From: QYOJ01 sp964616825
GTDB taxonomy: Bacteria > Bacteroidota > Bacteroidia > Bacteroidales > FEN-979
Direction: 5' to 3'
DNA length: 64,000 bases
Assembly: GCA_964616825.1 (NCBI GenBank)
Contig: CAZTSX010000004.1
Location: forward strand, 1 to 64,000
Shown in pieces: positions 26,200-35,656 of the stretch. How positions within the stretch are numbered: the stretch's first letter is position 1; each line of letters begins with the position of its first letter. A model generated the notes under the pieces. The model had not been told where the DNA came from and made no database searches. It saw only the letters and a program-made list of their open reading frames with translations. Made by a program: the position numbers and the translations under genes.

Positions 26200-27291
26200 C
26201 TAATCCCCGTTGATCCGGAAGATCTTGTGTTCAATAGCCAGGGGATCGAAGATCTTATGGATGTTCTCCTCCTGAGTATCGGTAATAAAAACCTGTCCGA
26301 AACTGTTCTCGCTCACAAGTTTGATCAGCTGCTGAACCCGGCAATCATCAAGCTTATCGAATATATCGTCCAGCAGCAAAATAGGCTTGAATCCATTGAT
26401 CTTCCGGGTATACTCGAACTGGGCAAGTTTGATGGCGATGACAAATGATTTCTGCTGCCCCTGGGATCCGAATCTCTTCATCGGATAGCCTCCCATCAAG
26501 AACTCCAGGTCGTCTTTATGGATGCCCACTGTTGTGTATAGTGCAGCCCGATCACTGTCGATGGCTTTTCCCATGAGTTCCCTGAAGTCACGATCGTGAA
26601 GCTGGCTCTGATAGCTCATGTCCACCTGCTCCTTTCCTCCACTGATGAAGCTGAAATAGTGCTGAAAAAGAGGGATAAACTTTTGAAGGAACTCAGCTCT
26701 TCGCCGGTAGATCTTCCTGCCAAGTGTGATCAGTTGTTCGTCCCAGATCTCTATGGCTTCCCGGTCAAAATAGCGTCGCTCGGCAAAAGACTTAAGTAAC
26801 ACATTGCGCTGGTAAAGCGCTTTGTTGTAATTGATCAGGTCATCAAGATAGAGTTTGTCGAACTGGGAGATCACACTATCAATATATTTCCGCCGGATCT
26901 CGCTTCCTTCATTGATCAGGTCCCGGTCTGCTGGCGAGATCATCACCAGTGGAAACCGGCCAATGTGATCAGCCAGCCTGTCATACTCTTTTTTATTGTG
27001 CAGAAACTTCTTTCGCTCTCCTTTTTTCTGGATACATTGAAGCTGTTCGGCGTGATCGTTCTGACGCATATAGGATCCGCGGATGGCAAAAAAAATCTCC
27101 CCGTGCCGGATGTTCTGAATGTCAGTAGGATTGAAGTAACTTTTGCAAAAAGAGAGGTAATAGACCGCATCCAGAAGGTTGGTCTTTCCTACCCCGTTGT
27201 TTCCCACAAAACAGTTGATCTTGCCGCATAAGCTGAAATCGGCTTGCTGATAGTTCTTGAAATTGTGGATAGTGAGCTTATGCAGATGCAT
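26200..27291 (-). CDS. recF: DNA replication and repair protein RecF
   Basis: 363 residues, standard length for this SMC-like ATPase that helps load RecA at gapped DNA. Walker A is GNNGVGKT (30-37), the ABC signature region is RFGSQGQQKSFVIAIKLAQ (about 294-312), and Walker B is PILLLDDIFDKLD (about 323-335). Its ATG at 27291 lies within the last 14 bases of ispH, so the two are translationally coupled, and DUF721 follows. Confidence 0.97.
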   Translation of the reverse strand: MHLHKLTIHNFKNYQQADFSLCGKINCFVGNNGVGKTNLLDAVYYLSFCKSYFNPTDIQNIRHGEIFFAIRGSYMRQNDHAEQLQCIQKKGERKKFLHNKKEYDRLADHIGRFPLVMISPADRDLINEGSEIRRKYIDSVISQFDKLYLDDLINYNKALYQRNVLLKSFAERRYFDREAIEIWDEQLITLGRKIYRRRAEFLQKFIPLFQHYFSFISGGKEQVDMSYQSQLHDRDFRELMGKAIDSDRAALYTTVGIHKDDLEFLMGGYPMKRFGSQGQQKSFVIAIKLAQFEYTRKINGFKPILLLDDIFDKLDDCRVQQLIKLVSENSFGQVFITDTQEENIHKIFDPLAIEHKIFRINGD

Positions 27292-28171
27292 GATCCGGCT
27301 CTATTTGTTTAATCTCTTCCTCTACTTCTTCCATCAGCCACCTCGGGGTTGATGTGGCCCCGCATATCCCTACTGTCTGATGACCTTCAAACCATTCGTG
27401 TTGTAACTCTTCCTTTTCGGATATCAGTTGGGTATTTGGATTCACATCTTTACAGATTTGGTATAAGATCATGCCATTAGAGCTTTTTCGTCCGCTCACG
27501 AAAATAATCACGTCATATTGGGCCGCGAAATTTTGTAACACGTTGGAGCGATTTGATACCTGCCGGCAGATGCTGTCGTTCCATTGGAAATCTATTTTCC
27601 CTTCCGGCTTCGCTGCTTTCATCCGCTCTTCAATTGCATCAACAATCTTCCTGAATCCTGTGACACTCTTTGTCGTCTGTGAATAGAGTCTGACAGGCCG
27701 GGTAAAATCGATCTTCTCCAGGTCACCCTCATCTCCTACAACAATGGCATTCCCATCGGTCTGTCCCTTCAGCCCATTGACCTCTGCATGCCCTTCCATC
27801 CCATAAATGACGATCTGCCCATTCCGCTCCATCATATCCTCATACCCGTATTGCACCTCTTGCTGGAGATTCAGCACGATCGGACACGAGGCATCAATCA
27901 TGTGGATATTATTCTTCAGAGCAATTTCATAGGTCCCCGGAGGTTCACCGTGTGCGCTGATCATCACGTTGCAATGGCTCAGGCGTTTCAGGCCTTCGTG
28001 ATCGATAATCTCCAATCCCATCTCTTTCAAGCGATTCACTTCCATATTATTATGCACGATATCACCCAGGCAATATAGGTTTCCCGTTTTAGCCAGTTCA
28101 CGTTCAGCAACCTCGATGGCGTAAACCACACCAAAACAAAACCCGGAATGCTTGTCGATTGTTACATGCAT
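27278..28171 (-). CDS. ispH: 4-hydroxy-3-methylbut-2-enyl diphosphate reductase
   Basis: 297 residues from the ATG at 28171. IspH is the [4Fe-4S] enzyme for the last step of the MEP isoprenoid pathway, producing IPP and DMAPP. The three cluster cysteines are in HSGFCFGV (C12), DASCPIV (near 96) and GICGATSTP (near 270). The catalytic Glu region is GHAEVNGL. A longer frame from TTG at 28192 is rejected because that codon overlaps the -7 promoter element at 28190-28197. Its 3' end overlaps recF by 14 bases. Confidence 0.96.
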   Translation of the reverse strand: MHVTIDKHSGFCFGVVYAIEVAERELAKTGNLYCLGDIVHNNMEVNRLKEMGLEIIDHEGLKRLSHCNVMISAHGEPPGTYEIALKNNIHMIDASCPIVLNLQQEVQYGYEDMMERNGQIVIYGMEGHAEVNGLKGQTDGNAIVVGDEGDLEKIDFTRPVRLYSQTTKSVTGFRKIVDAIEERMKAAKPEGKIDFQWNDSICRQVSNRSNVLQNFAAQYDVIIFVSGRKSSNGMILYQICKDVNPNTQLISEKEELQHEWFEGHQTVGICGATSTPRWLMEEVEEEIKQIEPDHASA

Positions 28172-28189
28172 GCGTGATAATTGGATGTA

Positions 28190-28197
28190 CAAAAATA
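28190..28197 (-). promoter_or_regulatory. -7 promoter element of ispH-recF-DUF721
   Basis: TATTTTTG on the minus strand, 18 bases upstream of the ATG at 28171. It rules out the upstream TTG as start. Confidence 0.55.
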
Positions 28198-28259
28198 GTA
28201 AATATTAAGGAGGGTATTCAGGTAGGGAGGTGGTGATAGCACTTACTAGTCACCAGTCA

Positions 28260-29336
28260 CTAGTCCCTAGTCTCCTTCTTTTTCGCAAACTTATTAAGAT
28301 TGACAGCGATTGTGATGTAATTCGGACTGAATGTGCCAGCCTGGTAAGTGGCATGAGCATAGTTGAAATTAAACATTTTCACACGGAATCCAATGCCGTA
28401 GGTAAAACCACTAAGGCCAGTGCGGTCATGGAGCTTCAGCTCCTGCCGGCGCTGGTAATTGTATCCCAGCCGAATAGAGAATACTTTGGCGATGGTTAAC
28501 TCTCCGCCAAATACAACATGTCTCATCAGGTTATCGGCAAACTTACTGATACCACTCCTCTCGTTGACCTCTCCTGTATATGGATCTACCTGATTATCCG
28601 GATCAGTGGGATCGGTATAAGAGAGATCCCACTTCTGGAGGTTGGTAAAGAGGAGATAAAAACGAAGTGGCAGGTGTTTAAGTCCCTGTGAAAGTCCCAA
28701 TTGGAGTTCAAAAGGAAGCGCTTCATATTGACCTGGACGGTATGGGACTATCTGAGATCCAATATTCCGTGCCATCAATGAAGCCATGAAGAGTTTGTTC
28801 CTGGTAAAAAAAGATCCTGCAACATCGACTGCAATCCCAAATGAATTATACGTCTCCAGGTGTGAATAGATCACCTTGGCGTTAGCGCCAATTGAAAAGT
28901 TCTCAGAGAGTAGCCTTCCCCATCCAATCGATAATGCATATTCCTGCGCACTGAAGCTCCCTGTTTTGTTCCCGGCTGCGTCGGCTCCGATAAACTTACC
29001 GTTATCAATAAACTGAAAAGAGCCAACAAAACTGCCCGCTTTTTCGAAGGTACGGGAATAGCTTATAAATCCAATATTGTTGCCGGTGAAATAGTTTACA
29101 TAGCTCAATGCCAAGTTGTTATTCATCTCCGGAGAGATCAGAGAGGGATTGGCAAGCGCCAGGGTTACATCATTATCCATCACCACCATGGCATTGCCTC
29201 CAACCCCGGCAATGCGGGCTGAATTAGAGAGGGTTAGAAATGTGTAGGTATGATCTCCTCCGAACTGGGCGGTAGCAGGAAGGAGAAAAACGCCGGTTAA
29301 CAAGTGAAGGAAGAGTATTCTGAGTAATTTCGACAC
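28260..29336 (-). CDS. porQ: Type IX secretion system protein PorQ
   Basis: 358 residues with a signal peptide (about 1-23). It is an outer-membrane barrel of the PorV/PorQ group: FGGDHTYTFLTLSNSARIAG at the mature N terminus and GGNAMVVMDNDVTLALANPS near 46-65 are diagnostic. PorQ is part of the attachment complex (PorU, PorV, PorQ, PorZ) that removes type A C-terminal signals and attaches type IX cargo to lipopolysaccharide. Its presence indicates that this organism has the type IX pathway. No other T9SS gene is in the window. Confidence 0.9.
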   Translation of the reverse strand: MSKLLRILFLHLLTGVFLLPATAQFGGDHTYTFLTLSNSARIAGVGGNAMVVMDNDVTLALANPSLISPEMNNNLALSYVNYFTGNNIGFISYSRTFEKAGSFVGSFQFIDNGKFIGADAAGNKTGSFSAQEYALSIGWGRLLSENFSIGANAKVIYSHLETYNSFGIAVDVAGSFFTRNKLFMASLMARNIGSQIVPYRPGQYEALPFELQLGLSQGLKHLPLRFYLLFTNLQKWDLSYTDPTDPDNQVDPYTGEVNERSGISKFADNLMRHVVFGGELTIAKVFSIRLGYNYQRRQELKLHDRTGLSGFTYGIGFRVKMFNFNYAHATYQAGTFSPNYITIAVNLNKFAKKKETRD

Positions 29337-29401
29337 GATCAGTTTTTCTATTTCTTTCTAACAAACGATAAGGTATATTCTTTAGTATGGATGAAGAGAA
29401 T

Positions 29402-30364
29402 TTAATTGATCAACCCACGACCCACTTTCCTGATCCGGCCCTCTTCCATCAGGTCTGTCTGTAATTTATCCAGGATCCCGTTGATGAAAAGTTTACTTTT
29501 TACCGTGCTGAAGAGCTTGGATAACTCGATATATTCATTCATGGTTACTTTGATCGGGATCGTTGGAAAATACAAAAATTCTGCCAACGCCATCTTGATC
29601 AGGATGATATCGGTTAGAGCGATCCGGTCAAGTTCCCAGTTCTTGAGCCGCTCCTGGATCATCTTCTCAAACTCCTTACTATGTGTGATTGTCTTTCTGA
29701 ATAGCTCCGCAATAAATTGATGCTCCTCCTTTGGATTTGCCACCGGATCTCGTACAAACATTGAAAGTAACGGATCGGAATCCGGAAAATCAGCAGGCAT
29801 CAACTTGATTGTCTTCAGTATAAAGGATGCGGCTATTTCAAAATCATCCACCCAGTGAATAGATCGCTCCTCACAAAAAAACTGAAGCTCTTCAGAACGC
29901 AAAATGAATTTCTTTAAAACACGGACCACAAACGCCTGGTCCTCTTTGTATGAATTCTCCTTCGAACGGAGGTATTCCCTGTGCTCTTTATCGTCACGTA
30001 AACGCAGATAAACCTTCCGGATATCCTCCTGCTCTTCTGTCCAGCTTATTTTGTACTCCCTGAACTTAGATTTCAGGTCTCTGTTCTCCCTGAGCTTGAT
30101 AATCACCCGGTTAGTTATCAATTTGGTATTCGGATTCAACTCTTCATCGGTTGGATAATACTTATGCTTCGCATCTTCCATCCTGCGTGAATAGAAGTCG
30201 AGAACCTCAAGAAAAAATGAAATTTGAATGAAATAGAGTTCAGTGATCCGTTCGATACTCTGATGCAGGCTTTCTTCAGCTTTCACTAACCCGGATTCGC
30301 CACCCTGGAAATAGGCGTATAATCCCTGAAGAACCTTGATTCTGAAATGTCTTCGGCCTAACAT
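29402..30364 (-). CDS. nusB: Transcription antitermination factor NusB (long Bacteroidota form)
   Basis: 320 residues from the ATG at 30364 (MLGRRHFRIKVLQGLYAYF), the canonical start in this phylum. About 22 further in-frame residues upstream are unlikely because the -7 element at 30413-30420 gives a short leader to 30364. The NusB fold is in the C-terminal 150 residues (LKNWELDRIALTDIILIKMA, then PIKVTMNEYIELSKLFST). The N-terminal half is the phylum-specific extension. NusB with NusE binds boxA RNA and supports antitermination in rRNA operons. Divergent from the DUF3276 gene. Confidence 0.9.
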   Translation of the reverse strand: MLGRRHFRIKVLQGLYAYFQGGESGLVKAEESLHQSIERITELYFIQISFFLEVLDFYSRRMEDAKHKYYPTDEELNPNTKLITNRVIIKLRENRDLKSKFREYKISWTEEQEDIRKVYLRLRDDKEHREYLRSKENSYKEDQAFVVRVLKKFILRSEELQFFCEERSIHWVDDFEIAASFILKTIKLMPADFPDSDPLLSMFVRDPVANPKEEHQFIAELFRKTITHSKEFEKMIQERLKNWELDRIALTDIILIKMALAEFLYFPTIPIKVTMNEYIELSKLFSTVKSKLFINGILDKLQTDLMEEGRIRKVGRGLIN

Positions 30365-30412
30365 AAATCGGATATGAATAAGAACAACATCCAGGCTATT
30401 ATGAATTCGTTG

Positions 30413-30420
30413 CAAAGCTA
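30413..30420 (-). promoter_or_regulatory. -7 promoter element of nusB
   Basis: TAGCTTTG on the minus strand, 48 bases upstream of the nusB ATG. Confidence 0.5.
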
Positions 30421-30462
30421 CGCATTTCATTGAAATTAACTTTTTGTTTCAAATAATATTTA

Positions 30463-30470
30463 TATTTTTG
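30463..30470 (+). promoter_or_regulatory. -7 promoter element of the DUF3276 gene
   Basis: TATTTTTG, 27 bases before the ATG at 30498. Together with 30413-30420 it makes a compact divergent promoter region. Confidence 0.5.
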
Positions 30471-30497
30471 CGTTCTAACCAATAACTTAGGTGAAAA

Positions 30498-30893
30498 ATG
30501 GAAGAGAATGCAAAGAAGGACAGGGAAAGGGAGGAAATTTTCTCGAGGGCTGTCAGGGCAGGAAAACGAACATACTTTTTTGATGTAAAAAAAACGATCT
30601 CAGGAGAGTATTATCTTACCATTACAGAAAGTAAACGCCGGTTTAACAACGATCAGGGTAAATTTTACTACGAGAAGCATAAACTATTCCTCTACAAAGA
30701 GGATTTTGACAAATATGTGGAGGGCTTGGCCGATGTCATTGAATTCATCAAAACCGAGCAACCTCCCCCGGCACCTGAAGAGGAGAAAGATGAGATCGTA
30801 CCTGCCAGTGAACCAGCCGATGAGCCGGCCGAAAAAAACAAACATACAGATATCAGTTTTGAAGATCTGGATTCTGACTCTGACAACAAGTAA
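30498..30893 (+). CDS. DUF3276 (PUR-like) nucleic-acid-binding protein
   Basis: 131 residues. The core EIFSRAVRAGKRTYFFDVKK, then YYLTITESKRRF and FYYEKHKLFLYKEDFDKYVE (about 13-80), is the bacterial PUR-alpha-like domain, which binds single-stranded DNA or RNA in characterised homologues. The C-terminal 45 residues are acidic and low complexity. It is conserved in Bacteroidota and Spirochaetes; its physiological role here is unknown. Confidence 0.88.
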   Translation: MEENAKKDREREEIFSRAVRAGKRTYFFDVKKTISGEYYLTITESKRRFNNDQGKFYYEKHKLFLYKEDFDKYVEGLADVIEFIKTEQPPPAPEEEKDEIVPASEPADEPAEKNKHTDISFEDLDSDSDNK

Positions 30894-30966
30894 TCCGGAT
30901 TAACTTTTAGTAATAATAAGCTGCCGGACAGGCGGCTTGTTGTGTTCCTGAAAACTTATCAACATC

Positions 30967-30998
30967 TTTGAAGGTTTCATCATTAAAATGTACTTTTG
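30967..30998 (+). promoter_or_regulatory. Promoter of parA, predicting a leaderless mRNA
   Basis: TTTG at 30967-30970, 20 bases, then TACTTTTG at 30991-30998: a complete -33/-7 pair. The ATG at 31004 is only 5 bases after the -7 element, about where transcription should begin. This decides against the upstream ATG at 30968. Confidence 0.65.
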
Positions 30999-31003
30999 CT
31001 GGT

Positions 31004-31807
31004 ATGGGAAAAGTCATTGCCATTACAAACCAAAAAGGAGGTGTTGGAAAGACAACTTCAGCAATCAACCTGGCCGCCGGGCTGGCTGTCCTGGAATATA
31101 AAACACTGATTATTGATGCTGATCCCCAGGCAAATGCCACCTCCGGAGTAGGATTTGATCCCCGAAACATCAAAACCAGCATCTATGAATGCATCATGGA
31201 CGATGTCGAACCCCGAAATATCATCCTGAACACCTCTACGCCATATCTGGACCTCCTCCCTGCTCATATCGATCTCGTTGGCGCTGAAATTGAGATGATC
31301 AATATGCCAAACAGGGAGAAAATGATGCGCAAGGTGATTAGCAAGATCAAAGATGATTACCATTTCTTACTGATCGATTGCTCCCCTTCCCTGGGTCTCA
31401 TCACAGTGAATGCCCTGACTGCAGCAGATTCGGTGATTATCCCGGTACAATGTGAATACTTTGCCCTGGAAGGCCTGGGAAAACTACTGAATACGATAAA
31501 AATAGTTCAATCGAGGCTAAATCCTGAACTGGATATCGAAGGAATCTTGCTTACCATGTTCGATAGCCGGCTGAACCTCTCCAAACAAGTGGTCGAAGAA
31601 GTACAGACTCATTTTCAGCAGCTCGTGTTTGAAACCCTGGTCAACCGCAACATTAAGCTCAGTGAAGCTCCCAGTTATGGTGATACGATCATGACACACG
31701 ATATCAACAGCATGGGCGCTATGAACTACCTGAACCTGGCTCGCGAAATCCTTCAGAAGAACGAGCTGACCAGGATATCCAATGCAGAAAAACAAATTGA
31801 GGTCTGA
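31004..31807 (+). CDS. parA: Chromosome-partitioning ATPase ParA
   Basis: 267 residues of the Soj/ParA family. The deviant Walker A KGGVGKTTSA (about 10-19) with the signature Lys, LIIDADPQANATSG (Walker A' region, near 39-52) and FLLIDCSPSLGLIT (Walker B, near 118-131) are present. With ParB at parS it separates chromosome origins. The start at 31004 is chosen because the promoter -7 element covers the region between it and an earlier ATG. The parB ATG begins 1 base after its stop. Confidence 0.95.
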   Translation: MGKVIAITNQKGGVGKTTSAINLAAGLAVLEYKTLIIDADPQANATSGVGFDPRNIKTSIYECIMDDVEPRNIILNTSTPYLDLLPAHIDLVGAEIEMINMPNREKMMRKVISKIKDDYHFLLIDCSPSLGLITVNALTAADSVIIPVQCEYFALEGLGKLLNTIKIVQSRLNPELDIEGILLTMFDSRLNLSKQVVEEVQTHFQQLVFETLVNRNIKLSEAPSYGDTIMTHDINSMGAMNYLNLAREILQKNELTRISNAEKQIEV

Positions 31808-31808
31808 T

Positions 31809-32693
31809 ATGTCAGGAAAGAAAAAAGCGCTTGGAAGAGGATTGAGTGCGCTTCTTGAAGGCAATGAGCTGGAAGAAGCTCCGAAAGAGGTACAAGTCAA
31901 TCAACTCATCGGTTCAATCGCCATGATCCGGATCGATGACATCGAAACAAACCCGTTTCAGCCCAGGTCTGATTTCGACCGTATAGAACTGGCCGATCTG
32001 GCTAATTCGATCCAGCACCAGGGAATTATCCAGCCGGTGACACTACGGAAGCTGGAAAACAACCGTCTCCAGTTGATCTCAGGCGAACGAAGAGTAAAAG
32101 CTGCCCGCGTTGCCGGCCTGGCCGAGATCCCTGCCTATATCCGGGTAGCCAATGATGAGCAGATGCTGGAGATGGCGCTGGTGGAAAACATCCAGCGGGA
32201 AGATCTGAATCCGATCGACGTGGGAATCAGCTTCCAGCGACTGATGGAGGAGTGTCAGATCAAGCAGGAAGAGTTGAGTCAACGTGTTGGGAAAGATCGG
32301 TCAACCATCTCAAATTATGTCCGCCTGCTGAAACTTCCTGCTGAAATTCAACTTTCCATCCGCGAGAAAAAGATCACTATGGGACATGCCAGGGCATTGA
32401 TCACGATAAATGATGCCACTGTGCAGATCGAGATCCTTCAACAAATTCTCAGCAAGAACCTATCTGTCAGACAGGTAGAGGAGTTGGCCCGAAAATGGAA
32501 TACCCCGGAAACACCGAAAAGCAAGTCGGTAGTTGTGTTGCCGGAGAAATATAAGCAGATACTTGAGAGATTGAATGCCAGGCTTCAATCAGATGTCAAC
32601 CTCTCTGTGAACCAGAAAGGATCAGGAAATATTACTATCCCCTTCAAATCAGAAGAGGAGCTGAATCAGATTTTGGCAAAACTTGAATCATAA
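31809..32693 (+). CDS. parB: Chromosome-partitioning protein ParB
   Basis: 294 residues. N-terminal KKALGRGLSALLEG is the ParA-stimulating segment. The CTPase/sulfiredoxin-like domain has IETNPFQPRSDFD and LQLISGERRVKAARVAG (the GERR box). Helix-turn-helix KDRSTISNYVRLLKLP and a C-terminal dimerisation domain follow. The ATG at 31809 follows the parA stop by one base, and an alternative earlier ATG inside parA is less likely. No parS site matching the classic consensus was noticed within this gene pair. Confidence 0.95.
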   Translation: MSGKKKALGRGLSALLEGNELEEAPKEVQVNQLIGSIAMIRIDDIETNPFQPRSDFDRIELADLANSIQHQGIIQPVTLRKLENNRLQLISGERRVKAARVAGLAEIPAYIRVANDEQMLEMALVENIQREDLNPIDVGISFQRLMEECQIKQEELSQRVGKDRSTISNYVRLLKLPAEIQLSIREKKITMGHARALITINDATVQIEILQQILSKNLSVRQVEELARKWNTPETPKSKSVVVLPEKYKQILERLNARLQSDVNLSVNQKGSGNITIPFKSEEELNQILAKLES

Positions 32694-33303
32694 AGTAAAT
32701 AGCCATTTTTCATTACGCCTCCCATCGATCCTTATCATCTTCCTTGTCGGTGTGTTAGCTGCCTCATTTTGGAGTATCCCGGCACAAGGACAAGCAATCC
32801 CTGATACTATTGAAATTCCTATTGCCGACTCAGCGCTGATTAAGAAACATAGTCCTACCAAAGCCACACTCTATTCCACCGCACTTCCCGGACTGGGACA
32901 GATCTACAATCGAAAATGGTGGAAAGTACCGATCATCTATGCCGGTTTTGGCGTGATGACTTACTTCATCTGGTCCAACACCGATGAATACCTCATCTAC
33001 CGCAGCGCTTACATCGAGAAGGTAAATGGAAATACCAACGGGAACTATGCCAATCTTGTGTCCAAGTATTCTGAAGAGGAGCTGTTGTCAACAACCGAAT
33101 ATTATCGGCGCAACCTGGAGCTCAGCATCCTGATCACCGCTGTATGGTACGTTCTAAACATCATCGATGCCACTGTAGATGCTCATCTCTATACATATGA
33201 TATCAACGAAAACCTGTCGTTGAAAGTTTCACCCGGACTGCTGCCACCGACTACAGAATCCTTCCGGATTCAACCCGGGATCAAATTAACCCTGAAATTT
33301 TAA
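32683..33303 (+). CDS. DUF5683 domain-containing protein
   Basis: 206 residues. It begins at TTG 32683, inside the end of parB (11-base overlap), with an N-terminal hydrophobic signal segment (about 12-36). The DUF5683 core follows: ATLYSTALPGLGQIYNRKWW (about 61-80), two membrane helices and a beta-rich tail. The family is Bacteroidota-specific, of unknown function, and characteristically sits in the parA-parB-dapB-lepB run, as here. The TTG is the only start that keeps the whole hydrophobic segment. Confidence 0.82.
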   Translation: MNHKVNSHFSLRLPSILIIFLVGVLAASFWSIPAQGQAIPDTIEIPIADSALIKKHSPTKATLYSTALPGLGQIYNRKWWKVPIIYAGFGVMTYFIWSNTDEYLIYRSAYIEKVNGNTNGNYANLVSKYSEEELLSTTEYYRRNLELSILITAVWYVLNIIDATVDAHLYTYDINENLSLKVSPGLLPPTTESFRIQPGIKLTLKF

Positions 33304-33312
33304 CATACGCTT

Positions 33313-34041
33313 ATGAACTTTGCACTATTGGGATATGGAAAAATGGGACGGGAGATTGAGAAACTGGCCGAAGAGAAGGGGCACAAGATTGTCCTGACTA
33401 TCGATCAACCCGAAGAGTGGGAATCCAAGGGAGAACTACTGATTAAGGCCGATATCGCCATCGATTTCTCAACACCCGACAGCGTCATCGAAAACATCTA
33501 CCACTGCTTCGATTCAGATATACCCATCGTTGCAGGAACAACCGGCTGGCATGATCAGATCGCCAAGGTACGTGCCGATTGCCTGGCCGGAAACCATAGC
33601 CTTTTCTGGGCTCCGAATTTCAGTATCGGTGTAAATATCTTCTTTGACCTGAACAGGCACCTGGCAGCCCTGATGTCAACATGGCCCGAATATGAGATAT
33701 CACTCGAAGAGACACACCATATGCAAAAACTTGATACACCGAGTGGTACTGCTATCGTACTGGCAAACGATATCATCCGTCACCACGGCCGAAAAAAGAA
33801 ATGGGTAAAAAAAGGAGCCGAAAGTTTCGATGACCTGGGAATCCAGTCATATCGTGTGGAGGAGGTAACAGGCACACATAAAGTGATTTATGAATCACAT
33901 GAAGACCTGATCGAGATCGTCCATACCGCTAAAAACCGCAAGGGATTTGCTATGGGTGCAATCCTGGCAGCAGAGTGGCTTTTCAACAAAAAGGGATTCT
34001 TTGAGATGAAAGATCTGTTGAAATCTGTGAAAAACAAATGA
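33313..34041 (+). CDS. dapB: 4-hydroxy-tetrahydrodipicolinate reductase
   Basis: 242 residues. The enzyme reduces the dihydrodipicolinate precursor with NAD(P)H in lysine and diaminopimelate synthesis. The nucleotide-binding loop is LGYGKMGRE (6-14), followed by DIAIDFSTPDSV (about 49-60), VAGTTGWHDQI, the family motif ETHHMQKLDTPSGTA (catalytic His and Lys, substrate-binding Ser-Gly-Thr) and the C-terminal NRKGFAMGAILAAEW. Gene order with parB and lepB is the usual one in the phylum. Confidence 0.97.
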   Translation: MNFALLGYGKMGREIEKLAEEKGHKIVLTIDQPEEWESKGELLIKADIAIDFSTPDSVIENIYHCFDSDIPIVAGTTGWHDQIAKVRADCLAGNHSLFWAPNFSIGVNIFFDLNRHLAALMSTWPEYEISLEETHHMQKLDTPSGTAIVLANDIIRHHGRKKKWVKKGAESFDDLGIQSYRVEEVTGTHKVIYESHEDLIEIVHTAKNRKGFAMGAILAAEWLFNKKGFFEMKDLLKSVKNK

Positions 34042-34099
34042 AAACGCATATAAGAAAACAACATTCTATTCGTTTCTAATTCAACTAATAAGATACTCC

Positions 34100-35614
34100 A
34101 TGAATACATACATGATCCTCACTATCATATTTTTTGTCCTTTCCGTCATTGGATTGTGGGCTATTTTTGAGAAAGCAGGTCAACAAGGATGGAAAATTCT
34201 CATCCCATTCTACAATCTGTATATCTGGCTGAAGATTGTCAAGAAACCGCTATGGTGGTACATCTTCCTTCTCATCCCTTTCATCAATGTCTTCGTCATA
34301 TTGTTGATGATTGTGGAGATTGTAAAATGTTTTGGGAAATATGGCCTGGGTGCACAAGCTCTCTCGGTTCTTTTTCCCTTTGCCTACCTCCCCTATCTCG
34401 GTTTCTCCAGGCAAGAGCACTATACCGACCCGGATGAAGCCACACCACCTAAAAAGTCATTCTTTCGCGAATGGGTAGACGCCATCATTTTTGCTGTTAT
34501 CGCTGCCAGTATCATCCGGATTTTTCTCGTGGAAGCTTATACCATCCCTACATCCTCTATGGAGAAAAGCCTTCTGATAGGCGATTATCTCTTTGTGAGT
34601 AAGATCAACATAGGCGCCAGGGTTCCAAACACCCCGCTCTCCTTCCCTTTTGTGCATCATACATTACCACTAACGGAAAATACAAAGTCATACCTGGAGT
34701 GGATCAAACTTAATTACCGGCGCTTCCCGGGCTGGTCCAACATCAATAACATGGATGTAATCGTCTTCAACTACCCCGACGGCGATACCCTCTCTGACAA
34801 ATTTCAGAGCAATGTCAGCTACTACCAGCTGGTGAGGCAGTTTGGGCGCGATGCCATATGGAAGAACAAACAGTACTTCGGCGATATTATCGCACGGCCG
34901 GTTGATAAGCGTGAAAACTTCATCAAGCGATGTATCGGAATCCCGGGTGATAGCATTCAGATAATCGATCAGGTCGTATATATCAACGGTGAGAAGGAGC
35001 ATAATCCCGGCGAAAAGCAATTCAAATATGTGGTTCGCACCAATGGTACGACTATCAACAAGCGCAACCTGCAGCGATTGGGTATTTCCGAGCAGATTAA
35101 TTCTGACAACCAGGGTAATTATGAAATGACATTGACCGATAAAGCGGTGAAAAAACTGAAAAACTACGCCAATGTCATCTCCGTTGAACCCATCATGGTC
35201 CCCGCTGGATACAGGGATCCGAACATATTCCCGCACGACTCTAACTATCACTGGAATGTGGATAATTTTGGGCCGATTCTGATTCCGGAAAAAGGGATGA
35301 CCATCCCCATCAACACCGGGAATATATCCCTCTATAAACGAATCATTGACGTATTTGAGAATAACGATCTGAAGATCAAGGGAGATAAGATCTTTATCAA
35401 CGACCTGGAAGCAGATACATACACCTTCAAGATGGACTATTTTTGGTTGATGGGTGACAATCGTCATAATTCTGCCGACTCCCGCTACTGGGGATTTGTT
35501 CCTGAAGACCATGTGGTGGGAGAAGCTGTTTTCGTCTGGATGTCACTCGATCCGAACAAAAGCCTCTTCAACGGAAAAATCAGATGGAACAAACTTCTTC
35601 GAATCGTAAAATAA
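34100..35614 (+). CDS. lepB: Signal peptidase I with N-terminal DUF5684 membrane domain
   Basis: 504 residues. The first 110 residues form a multi-helix membrane domain (WKILIPFYNLYIWLKIVKKP) of the DUF5684 type. Signal peptidase I follows with nucleophile Ser near 153 in YTIPTSSMEKSLLIGDYL and general-base Lys near 276 in KRCIGIPGDS. The C-terminal box GDNRHNSADSRYWGFVPED is also present. A long insertion between the Lys box and the C-terminal box (about 300-450) is common in Bacteroidota. It cleaves signal peptides of Sec-exported proteins. Confidence 0.95.
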   Translation: MNTYMILTIIFFVLSVIGLWAIFEKAGQQGWKILIPFYNLYIWLKIVKKPLWWYIFLLIPFINVFVILLMIVEIVKCFGKYGLGAQALSVLFPFAYLPYLGFSRQEHYTDPDEATPPKKSFFREWVDAIIFAVIAASIIRIFLVEAYTIPTSSMEKSLLIGDYLFVSKINIGARVPNTPLSFPFVHHTLPLTENTKSYLEWIKLNYRRFPGWSNINNMDVIVFNYPDGDTLSDKFQSNVSYYQLVRQFGRDAIWKNKQYFGDIIARPVDKRENFIKRCIGIPGDSIQIIDQVVYINGEKEHNPGEKQFKYVVRTNGTTINKRNLQRLGISEQINSDNQGNYEMTLTDKAVKKLKNYANVISVEPIMVPAGYRDPNIFPHDSNYHWNVDNFGPILIPEKGMTIPINTGNISLYKRIIDVFENNDLKIKGDKIFINDLEADTYTFKMDYFWLMGDNRHNSADSRYWGFVPEDHVVGEAVFVWMSLDPNKSLFNGKIRWNKLLRIVK

Positions 35615-35656
35615 CTACATTTGTAGAACATGAATTCATCCAAAACCAACTCAATC

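Noticed and set aside
28172..28192. Longer IspH from a TTG at 28192
   Set aside because: That codon overlaps the -7 promoter element, and the conserved family start is the ATG at 28171.
30365..30430. Longer NusB N terminus
   Set aside because: The extra residues are not family-like, and the promoter element at 30413-30420 lies within that stretch.
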